Assembly (NCBI GenBank): GCA_037893225.1
Contig: JAZGUH010000535.1
Coordinates: forward strand, 186,001 to 250,000
Length of the DNA: 64,000 bases
Direction of reading: 5' to 3'
DNA from: Hippasteria phrygiana
Lineage: Eukaryota > Echinodermata > Asteroidea > Valvatida > Goniasteridae
Under the pieces are notes generated by a model. It had not been told where the DNA came from and ran no database searches. It saw only the letters and a list, made by a program, of their open reading frames with translations. This document shows positions 53,301 to 64,000 of this stretch, piece after piece. The translations under genes and the position numbers were made by a program. Numbering within the stretch: the first letter of the stretch is position 1; every line of letters begins with the position of its first letter.

Positions 53301-56300
53301 CGGCTTCCTAGAGTTAAAACTTGTGGAGAAAATTCAAACCTCGCAATGTTTATTTTCTTTCCGGCCAACATCTGTGTACATGTTACCGTCTATTTATTGC
53401 TCCATGCATGTCAAATTCCCTGGGGTATGGACTTGCTTTATTCATTCATAATTGCATGAAATATCAACCAAATGCAGTAATTTTGACATGTATGGATAGC
53501 TTAGATCTGGCGCTACATGTTGCAATCATCGGCGGCTTCCTAGAGTTAAAACTTGTGGAGAAAATTCAAACCTCGCAATGTTTATTTTCTTTCCGGCCAA
53601 CATCTGTGTGCATATTACCTTCTATTTATTGCTCCATGCCTGTCAAATTCCCTGGGGTATGGACTTGCTTTACTCATTCATAATTGCACGAAATATCAAC
53701 CAAATTCAGTAATTTTGACATGTATGGATAGCTTAGATCTGGCGCTACATGTTGCAATTATCGGCGGCTTCTTAGAGTTAAAACTTGTGGAGAAAATTCA
53801 AACCTCGCAATGTTTATTTTCTTTCCGGCCAACATCTGTGTACATATTACCGTCTATTTATTGCTCCATGCATGTCAAATTCCCTGGGGTATGGACTTGC
53901 TTTATTCATTCATAATTGCATGAAATATCAACCAAATGCAGTAATTTTGACATGTATGGATAGCTTAGATCTGGCGCTACATGTTGCAATCATCGGCGGC
54001 TTCCTAGAGTTAAAACTTGTGGAGAAAATTCAAACCTCGCAATGTTTATTTTCTTTCCGGCCAACATCTGTGTGCATATTACCTTCTATTTATTGCTCCA
54101 TGCCTGTCAAATTCCCTGGGGTATGACTTGCTTTACTCATTCATAATTGCATGAAATATCAACCAAATTCAGTAATTTTGACATGTATGGATAGCTTAGA
54201 TCTGGCGCTACATGTTGCAATTATCGGCGGCTTCTTAGAGTTAAAACTTGTGGAGAAAATTCAAACCTCGCAATGTTTATTTTCTTTCCGGCCAACATCT
54301 GTGTGCATATTACCTTCTATTTATTGCTCCATGCCTGTCAAATTCCCTGGGGTATGACTTGCTTTACTCATTCATAATTGCATGAAATATAAACCAAATA
54401 CAGTAATGTTGACATGTATGGATAGCTTAGATCTGGCGCTACATGTTGCAATCATCGGCGGCTTCCTAGAGTTAAAACTTGTGGAGAAAATTCAAACCTC
54501 GCAATGTTTATTTTCTTTCCGGCCAACATCTGTGTGCATATTACCTTCTATTTATTGCTCCATGCCTGTCAAATTCCCTGGGGTATGGACTTGCTCTACT
54601 CATTCATAATTGCATTAAATATCAACCAAATACAGTAATTTTGACATGTATGGATAGCTTAGATCTGGCGCTACATGTTGCAATCATCGGCGGCTTCCTA
54701 GAGTTAAAACTTGTGGAGAAAATTCAAACCTCGCAATGTTTATTTTCTTTCCGGCCAACATCTGTGTGCATATTACCTTCTATTTATTGCTCCATGCCTG
54801 TCAAATTCCCTGGGGTATGGACTTGCTCTACTCATTCATAATTGCATGAAATATCAACCAAATACAGTAATGTTGACATGTATGGATAGCTTAGATCTGG
54901 CGCTACATGTTGCAATTATCGGCGGCTTCTTAGAGTTAAAACTTGTGGAGAAAATTCAAACCTCGCAATGTTTATTTTCTTTCCGGCCAACATCTGTGTA
55001 CATATTACCGTCTATTTATTGCTCCATGCATGTCAAATTCCCTGGGGTATGGACTTGCTTTATTCATTCATAATTGCATGAAATATCAACCAAATGCAGT
55101 AATTTTGACATGTATGGATAGCTTAGATCTGGCGCTACATGTTGCAATCATCGGCGGCTTCCTAGAGTTAAAACTTGTGGAGAAAATTCAAACCTCGCAA
55201 TGTTTATTTTCTTTCCGGCCAACATCTGTGTGCATATTACCTTCTATTTATTGCTCCATGCCTGTCAAATTCCCTGGGGTATGACTTGCTTTACTCATTC
55301 ATAATTGCATGAAATATCAACCAAATTCAGTAATTTTGACATGTATGGATAGCTTAGATCTGGCGCTACATGTTGCAATTATCGGCGGCTTCTTAGAGTT
55401 AAAACTTGTGGAGAAAATTCAAACCTCGCAATGTTTATTTTCTTTCCGGCCAACATCTGTGTGCATATTACCTTCTATTTATTGCTCCATGCCTGTCAAA
55501 TTCCCTAGGGTATGACTTGCTTTACTCATTCATAATTGCATGAAATATAAACCAAATACAGTAATTTTGACATGTATGGATAGCTTAGATCTGGCGCTAC
55601 ATGTTGCAATCATCGGCGGCTTCTTAGAGTTAAAACTTGTGGAGAAAATTCAAACCTCGCAATGTTTATTTTCTTTCCGGCCAACATCTGTGTGCATATT
55701 ACCTTCTATTTATTGCTCCATGCCTGTCAAATTCCCTGGGGTATGGACTTGCTCTACTCATTCATAATTGCATTAAATATCAACCAAATACAGTAATTTT
55801 GACATGTATGGATAGCTTAGATCTGGCGCTACATGTTGCAATCATCGGCGGCTTCCTAGAGTTAAAACTTGTGGAGAAAATTCAAACCTCGCAATGTTTA
55901 TTTTCTTTCCGGCCAACATCTGTGTGCATATTACCTTCTATTTATTGCTCCATGCCTGTCAAATTCCCTGGGGTATGGACTTGCTCTACTCATTCATAAT
56001 TGCATGAAATATCAACCAAATACAGTAATGTTGACATGTATGGATAGCTTAGATCTGGCGCTACATGTTGCAATCATCGGCGGCTTCCTAGAGTTAAAAC
56101 TTGTGGAGAAAATTCAAACCTCGCAATGTTTATTTTCTTTCCGGCCAACATCTGTGTACATGTTACCGTCTATTTATTGCTCCATGCATGTCAAATTCCC
56201 TGGGGTATGGACTTGCTTTATTCATTCATAATTGCATGAAATATCAACCAAATGCAGTAATTTTGACATGTATGGATAGCTTAGATCTGGCGCTACATGT

Positions 56301-59300
56301 TGCAATCATCGGCGGCTTCCTAGAGTTAAAACTTGTGGAGAAAATTCAAACCTCGCAATGTTTATTTTCTTTCCGGCCAACATCTGTGTGCATATTACCT
56401 TCTATTTATTGCTCCATGCCTGTCAAATTCCCTGGGGTATGGACTTGCTTTACTCATTCATAATTGCATGAAATATCAACCAAATTCAGTAATTTTGACA
56501 TGTATGGATAGCTTAGATCTGGCGCTACATGTTGCAATTATCGGCGGCTTCTTAGAGTTAAAACTTGTGGAGAAAATTCAAACCTCGCAATGTGTATTTT
56601 CTTTCCGGCCAACATCTGTGTGCATATTACCTTCTATTTATTGCTCCATGCATGTCAAATTCCCTGGGGTATGGACTTGCTTTACTCATTCATAATTGCA
56701 TGAAATATCAACCAAATTCAGTAATTTTGACATGTATGGATAGCTTAGATCTGGCGCTACATGTTGCAATTATCGGCGGCTTCTTAGAGTTAAAACTTGT
56801 GGAGAAAATTCAAACCTCGCAATGTTTATTTTCTTTCCGGCCAACATCTGTGTGCATATTACCTTCTATTTATTGCTCCATGCCTGTCAAATTCCCTAGG
56901 GTATGACTTGCTTTACTCATTCATAATTGCATGAAATATAAACCAAATACAGTAATTTTGACATGTATGGATAGCTTAGATCTGGCGCTACATGTTGCAA
57001 TCATCGGCGGCTTCTTAGAGTTAAAACTTGTGGAGAAAATTCAAACCTCGCAATGTTTATTTTCTTTCCGGCCAACATCTGTGTGCATATTACCTTCTAT
57101 TTATTGCTCCATGCCTGTCAAATTCCCTGGGGTATGGACTTGCTCTACTCATTCATAATTGCATTAAATATCAACCAAATACAGTAATTTTGACATGTAT
57201 GGATAGCTTAGATCTGGCGCTACATGTTGCAATCATCGGCGGCTTCCTAGAGTTAAAACTTGTGGAGAAAATTCAAACCTCGCAATGTTTATTTTCTTTC
57301 CGGCCAACATCTGTGTGCATATTACCTTCTATTTATTGCTCCATGCCTGTCAAATTCCCTGGGGTATGGACTTGCTCTACTCATTCATAATTGCATGAAA
57401 TATCAACCAAATACAGTAATGTTGACATGTATGGATAGCTTAGATCTGGCGCTACATGTTGCAATCATCGGCGGCTTCCTAGAGTTAAAACTTGTGGAGA
57501 AAATTCAAACCTCGCAATGTTTATTTTCTTTCCGGCCAACATCTGTGTACATGTTACCGTCTATTTATTGCTCCATGCATGTCAAATTCCCTGGGGTATG
57601 GACTTGCTTTATTCATTCATAATTGCATGAAATATCAACCAAATGCAGTAATTTTGACATGTATGGATAGCTTAGATCTGGCGCTACATGTTGCAATCAT
57701 CGGCGGCTTCCTAGAGTTAAAACTTGTGGAGAAAATTCAAACCTCGCAATGTTTATTTTCTTTCCGGCCAACATCTGTGTGCATATTACCTTCTATTTAT
57801 TGCTCCATGCCTGTCAAATTCCCTGGGGTATGGACTTGCTTTACTCATTCATAATTGCATGAAATATCAACCAAATTCAGTAATTTTGACATGTATGGAT
57901 AGCTTAGATCTGGCGCTACATGTTGCAATTATCGGCGGCTTCTTAGAGTTAAAACTTGTGGAGAAAATTCAAACCTCGCAATGTGTATTTTCTTTCCGGC
58001 CAACATCTGTGTGCATATTACCTTCTATTTATTGCTCCATGCATGTCAAATTCCCTGGGGTATGGACTTGCTTTACTCATTCATAATTGCATGAAATATC
58101 AACCAAATTCAGTAATTTTGACATGTATGGATAGCTTAGATCTGGCGCTACATGTTGCAATTATCGGCGGCTTCTTAGAGTTAAAACTTGTGGAGAAAAT
58201 TCAAACCTCGCAATGTTTATTTTCTTTCCGGCCAACATCTGTGTACATATTACCGTCTATTTATTGCTCCATGCATGTCAAATTCCCTGGGGTATGGACT
58301 TGCTTTATTCATTCATAATTGCATGAAATATCAACCAAATGCAGTAATTTTGACATGTATGGATAGCTTAGATCTGGCGCTACATGTTGCAATCATCGGC
58401 GGCTTCCTAGAGTTAAAACTTGTGGAGAAAATTCAAACCTCGCAATGTTTATTTTCTTTCCGGCCAACATCTGTGTGCATATTACCTTCTATTTATTGCT
58501 CCATGCCTGTCAAATTCCCTGGGGTATGACTTGCTTTACTCATTCATAATTGCATGAAATATCAACCAAATTCAGTAATTTTGACATGTATGGATAGCTT
58601 AGATCTGGCGCTACATGTTGCAATTATCGGCGGCTTCTTAGAGTTAAAACTTGTGGAGAAAATTCAAACCTCGCAATGTTTATTTTCTTTCCGGCCAACA
58701 TCTGTGTGCATATTACCTTCTATTTATTGCTCCATGCCTGTCAAATTCCCTGGGGTATGGACTTGCTCTACTCATTCATAATTGCATGAAATATCAACCA
58801 AATACAGTAATGTTGACATGTATGGATAGCTTAGATCTGGCGCTACATGTTGCAATCATCGGCGGCTTCCTAGAGTTAAAACTTGTGGAGAAAATTCAAA
58901 CCTCGCAATGTTTATTTTCTTTCCGGCCAACATCTGTGTACATGTTACCATCTATTTATTGCTCCATGCATGTCAAATTCCCTGGGGTATGGACTTGCTT
59001 TATTCATTCATAATTGCATGAAATATCAACCAAATGCAGTAATTTTGACATGTATGGATAGCTTAGATCTGGCGCTACATGTTGCAATCATCGGCGGCTT
59101 CCTAGAGTTAAAACTTGTGGAGAAAATTCAAACCTCGCAATGTTTATTTTCTTTCCGGCCAACATCTGTGTGCATATTACCTTCTATTTATTGCTCCATG
59201 CCTGTCAAATTCCCTGGGGTATGGACTTGCTTTACTCATTCATAATTGCATGAAATATCAACCAAATTCAGTAATTTTGACATGTATGGATAGCTTAGAT

Positions 59301-59320
59301 CTGGCGCTACATGTTGCAAT
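43511..59320 (+). repeat. Tandem duplication, offset 7879 bp (34 monomers)
   Basis: 43511-51441 matches 51390-59320 (7931 bp). The left limit is G/T at 43510/51389 and the right limit is C/T at 51442/59321, so the junction is within 51390-51441. All translated segments I compared between copies are identical in two frames, including the private GCACTACTC, TTGCACGAAAT and GTTACCATC marks. It is the largest and cleanest duplication in the window. Confidence 0.88.
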
Positions 59321-62300
59321 TATCGGCGGCTTCTTAGAGTTAAAACTTGTGGAGAAAATTCAAACCTCGCAATGTTTATTTTCTTTCCGGCCAACATCTG
59401 TGTACATATTACCGTCTATTTATTGCTCCATGCATGTCAAATTCCCTGGGGTATGGACTTGCTTTATTCATTCATAATTGCATGAAATATCAACCAAATG
59501 CAGTAATTTTGACATGTATGGATAGCTTAGATCTGGCGCTACATGTTGCAATCATCGGCGGCTTCCTAGAGTTAAAACTTGTGGAGAAAATTCAAACCTC
59601 GCAATGTTTATTTTCTTTCCGGCCAATATCTGTGTGCATATTACCTTCTATTTATTGCTCCATGCCTGTCAAATTCCCTGGGGTATGACTTGCTTTACTC
59701 ATTCATAATTGCATGAAATATCAACCAAATTCAGTAATTTTGACATGTATGGATAGCTTAGATCTGGCGCTACATGTTGCAATTATCGGCGGCTTCTTAG
59801 AGTTAAAACTTGTGGAGAAAATTCAAACCTCGCAATGTTTATTTTCTTTCCGGCCAACATCTGTGTGCATATTACCTTCTATTTATTGCTCCATGCCTGT
59901 CAAATTCCCTAGGGTATGACTTGCTTTACTCATTCATAATTGCATGAAATATAAACCAAATACAGTAATTTTGACATGTATGGATAGCTTAGATCTGGCG
60001 CTACATGTTGCAATCATCGGCGGCTTCTTAGAGTTAAAACTTGTGGAGAAAATTCAAACCTCGCAATGTTTATTTTCTTTCCGGCCAACATCTGTGTGCA
60101 TATTACCTTCTATTTATTGCTCCATGCCTGTCAAATTCCCTGGGGTATGGACTTGCTCTACTCATTCATAATTGCATTAAATATCAACCAAATACAGTAA
60201 TTTTGACATGTATGGATAGCTTAGATCTGGCGCTACATGTTGCAATCATCGGCGGCTTCCTAGAGTTAAAACTTGTGGAGAAAATTCAAACCTCGCAATG
60301 TTTATTTTCTTTCCGGCCAACATCTGTGTGCATATTACCTTCTATTTATTGCTCCATGCCTGTCAAATTCCCTGGGGTATGGACTTGCTTTACTCATTCA
60401 TAATTGCATGAAATATCAACCAAATTCAGTAATTTTGACATGTATGGATAGCTTAGATCTGGCGCTACATGTTGCAATTATCGGCGGCTTCTTAGAGTTA
60501 AAACTTGTGGAGAAAATTCAAACCTCGCAATGTGTATTTTCTTTCCGGCCAACATCTGTGTGCATATTACCTTCTATTTATTGCTCCATGCATGTCAAAT
60601 TCCCTGGGGTATGGACTTGCTTTACTCATTCATAATTGCATGAAATATCAACCAAATTCAGTAATTTTGACATGTATGGATAGCTTAGATCTGGCGCTAC
60701 ATGTTGCAATTATCGGCGGCTTCTTAGAGTTAAAACTTGTGGAGAAAATTCAAACCTCGCAATGTTTATTTTCTTTCCGGCCAACATCTGTGTACATATT
60801 ACCGTCTATTTATTGCTCCATGCATGTCAAATTCCCTGGGGTATGGACTTGCTTTATTCATTCATAATTGCATGAAATATCAACCAAATGCAGTAATTTT
60901 GACATGTATGGATAGCTTAGATCTGGCGCTACATGTTGCAATCATCGGCGGCTTCCTAGAGTTAAAACTTGTGGAGAAAATTCAAACCTCGCAATGTTTA
61001 TTTTCTTTCCGGCCAACATCTGTGTGCATATTACCTTCTATTTATTGCTCCATGCCTGTCAAATTCCCTGGGGTATGACTTGCTTTACTCATTCATAATT
61101 GCATGAAATATCAACCAAATTCAGTAATTTTGACATGTATGGATAGCTTAGATCTGGCGCTACATGTTGCAATTATCGGCGGCTTCTTAGAGTTAAAACT
61201 TGTGGAGAAAATTCAAACCTCGCAATGTTTATTTTCTTTCCGGCCAACATCTGTGTGCATATTACCTTCTATTTATTGCTCCATGCCTGTCAAATTCCCT
61301 AGGGTATGACTTGCTTTACTCATTCATAATTGCATGAAATATCAACCAAATACAGTAATTTTGACATGTATGGATAGCTTAGATCTGGCGCTACATGTTG
61401 CAATCATCGGCGGCTTCTTAGAGTTAAAACTTGTGGAGAAAATTCAAACCTCGCAATGTTTATTTTCTTTCCGGCCAACATCTGTGTGCATATTACCATC
61501 TATTTATTGCTCCATGCCTGTCAAATTCCCTGGGGTATGGACTTGCTCTACTCATTCATAATTGCATTAAATATCAACCAAATACAGTAATTTTGACATG
61601 TATGGATAGCTTAGATCTGGCGCTACATGTTGCAATCATCGGCGGCTTCCTAGAGTTAAAACTTGTGGAGAAAATTCAAACCTCGCAATGTTTATTTTCT
61701 TTCCGGCCAACATCTGTGTGCATATTACCTTCTATTTATTGCTCCATGCCTGTCAAATTCCCTGGGGTATGGACTTGCACTACTCATTCATAATTGCATG
61801 AAATATCAACCAAATACAGTAATGTTGACATGTATGGATAGCTTAGATCTGGCGCTACATGTTGCAATCATCGGCGGCTTCCTAGAGTTAAAACTTGTGG
61901 AGAAAATTCAAACCTCGCAATGTTTATTTTCTTTCCGGCCAACATCTGTGTACATGTTACCGTCTATTTATTGCTCCATGCATGTCAAATTCCCTGGGGT
62001 ATGGACTTGCTTTATTCATTCATAATTGCATGAAATATCAACCAAATGCAGTAATTTTGACATGTATGGATAGCTTAGATCTGGCGCTACATGTTGCAAT
62101 CATCGGCGGCTTCCTAGAGTTAAAACTTGTGGAGAAAATTCAAACCTCGCAATGTTTATTTTCTTTCCGGCCAACATCTGTGTGCATATTACCTTCTATT
62201 TATTGCTCCATGCCTGTCAAATTCCCTGGGGTATGGACTTGCTTTACTCATTCATAATTGCACGAAATATCAACCAAATTCAGTAATTTTGACATGTATG

Positions 62301-63979
62301 GATAGCTTAGATCTGGCGCTACATGTTGCAATTATCGGCGGCTTCTTAGAGTTAAAACTTGTGGAGAAAATTCAAACCTCGCAATGTTTATTTTCTTTCC
62401 GGCCAACATCTGTGTACATATTACCGTCTATTTATTGCTCCATGCATGTCAAATTCCCTGGGGTATGGACTTGCTTTATTCATTCATAATTGCATGAAAT
62501 ATCAACCAAATGCAGTAATTTTGACATGTATGGATAGCTTAGATCTGGCGCTACATGTTGCAATCATCGGCGGCTTCCTAGAGTTAAAACTTGTGGAGAA
62601 AATTCAAACCTCGCAATGTTTATTTTCTTTCCGGCCAACATCTGTGTGCATATTACCTTCTATTTATTGCTCCATGCCTGTCAAATTCCCTGGGGTATGA
62701 CTTGCTTTACTCATTCATAATTGCATGAAATATCAACCAAATTCAGTAATTTTGACATGTATGGATAGCTTAGATCTGGCGCTACATGTTGCAATTATCG
62801 GCGGCTTCTTAGAGTTAAAACTTGTGGAGAAAATTCAAACCTCGCAATGTTTATTTTCTTTCCGGCCAACATCTGTGTGCATATTACCTTCTATTTATTG
62901 CTCCATGCCTGTCAAATTCCCTAGGGTATGACTTGCTTTACTCATTCATAATTGCATGAAATATAAACCAAATACAGTAATTTTGACATGTATGGATAGC
63001 TTAGATCTGGCGCTACATGTTGCAATCATCGGCGGCTTCTTAGAGTTAAAACTTGTGGAGAAAATTCAAACCTCGCAATGTTTATTTTCTTTCCGGCCAA
63101 CATCTGTGTGCATATTACCTTCTATTTATTGCTCCATGCCTGTCAAATTCCCTGGGGTATGACTTGCTTTACTCATTCATAATTGCATGAAATATCAACC
63201 AAATTCAGTAATTTTGACATGTATGGATAGCTTAGATCTGGCGCTACATGTTGCAATTATCGGCGGCTTCTTAGAGTTAAAACTTGTGGAGAAAATTCAA
63301 ACCTCGCAATGTTTATTTTCTTTCCGGCCAACATCTGTGTGCATATTACCTTCTATTTATTGCTCCATGCCTGTCAAATTCCCTGGGGTATGGACTTGCT
63401 TTACTCATTCATAATTGCATGAAATATCAACCAAATTCAGTAATTTTGACATGTATGGATAGCTTAGATCTGGCGCTACATGTTGCAATTATCGGCGGCT
63501 TCTTAGAGTTAAAACTTGTGGAGAAAATTCAAACCTCGCAATGTGTATTTTCTTTCCGGCCAACATCTGTGTGCATATTACCTTCTATTTATTGCTCCAT
63601 GCATGTCAAATTCCCTGGGGTATGGACTTGCTTTACTCATTCATAATTGCATGAAATATCAACCAAATTCAGTAATTTTGACATGTATGGATAGCTTAGA
63701 TCTGGCGCTACATGTTGCAATTATCGGCGGCTTCTTAGAGTTAAAACTTGTGGAGAAAATTCAAACCTCGCAATGTTTATTTTCTTTCCGGCCAACATCT
63801 GTGTACATATTACCGTCTATTTATTGCTCCATGCATGTCAAATTCCCTGGGGTATGGACTTGCTTTATTCATTCATAATTGCATGAAATATCAACCAAAT
63901 GCAGTAATTTTGACATGTATGGATAGCTTAGATCTGGCGCTACATGTTGCAATCATCGGCGGCTTCCTAGAGTTAAAAC

Positions 63980-64000
63980 TTGTGGAGAAAATTCAAACCT
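63980..64000 (+). repeat. Partial monomer at the right edge
   Basis: The first 21 bases of the next monomer. The array continues past the window with no sign of an edge. Confidence 0.9.

Larger units (their letters stand above)
26910..63979 (+). repeat. HOR domain 2 (X1-F-A2-A3/E2-E family)
   Basis: Same monomer, different mix. Tails with ATCATCGG and TTCCTAG dominate, AATACAGTAATGTTG is common, and the domain-1 A, B and C markers are absent. F monomers (CCTAGGGTATGA) start at 33395, 34784, 36637, 38027, 39417, 40807, 42198, 44747, 47527, 48918, 52626, 55406, 56797, 59810, 61200 and 62822. Their spacing is mostly 1389-1391 bp, otherwise 1622, 1853, 2549, 2780, 3013 or 3708 bp. All are whole numbers of monomers, so the hexamer-sized period persists with indels of whole monomers. 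Confidence 0.85.
1..64000. repeat. Satellite DNA array, 231/232-bp monomer, fills the window
   Basis: Every base belongs to a head-to-tail repeat of 231 or 232 bp. Using the TTGTGG box as phase, starts run 33, 265, 497, 729, 960, 1192 and so on to 63980, always 232 or 231 apart wherever I checked. The distance of 63947 bp fits only 276 monomers, 85 of them one base short. One monomer counted by hand has 88 G+C in 232 bp and five CpG sites, about 0.6 of expectation. All monomers point the same way. I saw no inversion, insertion, microsatellite interruption or unique spacer. Such arrays are typical of eukaryotic centromeric or pericentromeric heterochromatin; that location is inferred. The family is not one I recognise. 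Confidence 0.98.

Noticed and set aside
33..63878. About 270 open reading frames of 68-120 codons
   Set aside because: They repeat once per monomer and many overlap their neighbour in another frame, because 232 is not a multiple of three. Most of the longest ones start at TTG, not ATG. All end at the same one or two stop codons of the monomer. No ribosome binding site, intron pattern or protein family is visible.
1..64000. CRISPR array
   Set aside because: There are no short repeats with unique spacers. The whole 231/232-bp unit is repeated.
1..64000. Mouse major satellite (234 bp) or primate alpha satellite (171 bp)
   Set aside because: The length is close to mouse major satellite, but the sequence lacks its GAAAAACTGAAAA-type subrepeats; alpha satellite has a different length and sequence.
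1..64000. CENP-B box
   Set aside because: No match to the NTTCGNNNNANNCGGGN core was found on either strand of the monomer types I examined. The nearest CGGG, in type B on the reverse strand, lacks the TTCG half.
1..64000. Tandem-repeat structural protein gene (silk or mucin-like)
   Set aside because: The reading frame shifts by one base at each 232-bp monomer, and in-frame stops occur in every unit, so no long repetitive protein is possible.
1..64000. rDNA spacer subrepeats or other spacer repeats
   Set aside because: No rRNA sequence, promoter-like element or unique spacer appears in 64 kb, far longer than usual spacer subrepeat arrays.

Overview
The whole 64 kb window is one uninterrupted, head-to-tail satellite DNA array. 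I find no gene, RNA gene, transposon or unique sequence in it. The monomer is 231 or 232 bp and about 38% GC (hand count of one monomer: 88 of 232 bases). Phased at the conserved TTGTGG box, the array runs from position 33 to 63979 in a single orientation. The arithmetic fits 276 whole monomers (191 of 232 bp and 85 of 231 bp), with a partial monomer at each end. The one-base length difference is always the same site, GGTATGGACTT versus GGTATGACTT. An array of this kind points to a eukaryotic chromosome, most likely centromeric or pericentromeric heterochromatin, but no flank is present and I do not recognise the family. It is not primate alpha satellite (about 171 bp) or mouse major satellite (234 bp, different sequence).

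Monomers fall into recurring variant types that I name A to F, plus E2, I, G, A', A2, A3 and X1. They are arranged in higher-order repeats (HORs). In domain 1 (about 33-26909) the basic HOR is the hexamer A-B-C-D-E-F of 1390 bp, with size variants of 2 to 10 monomers. In domain 2 (about 26910-63979) the unit is still about 1390 bp, but the diagnostic A, B and C variants are gone and other types (A2, A3, X1, E2) dominate. The switch is sharp, at about 26.9 kb.

On top of the HORs lie large tandem duplications whose limits can be set to the base from variant sites. They have offsets of 1622 bp (935-4260), 2780 bp (5037-11895), 2086 bp (16173-20396), 2316 bp (29148-33612), 1390 bp (36242 to about 39.9 kb), 2549 bp (42186-47396) and 7879 bp (43511-59320). 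There are also dispersed block copies at 14.8 kb and 19.0 kb offsets. Several junctions fall in the same roughly 50-bp part of the monomer. Each monomer also holds a 16-bp imperfect inverted repeat.

The many open frames of 68-120 codons are products of the repeat and are not annotated as genes. The interest of the window is in how the array is built and how recently it rearranged, not in any encoded system.
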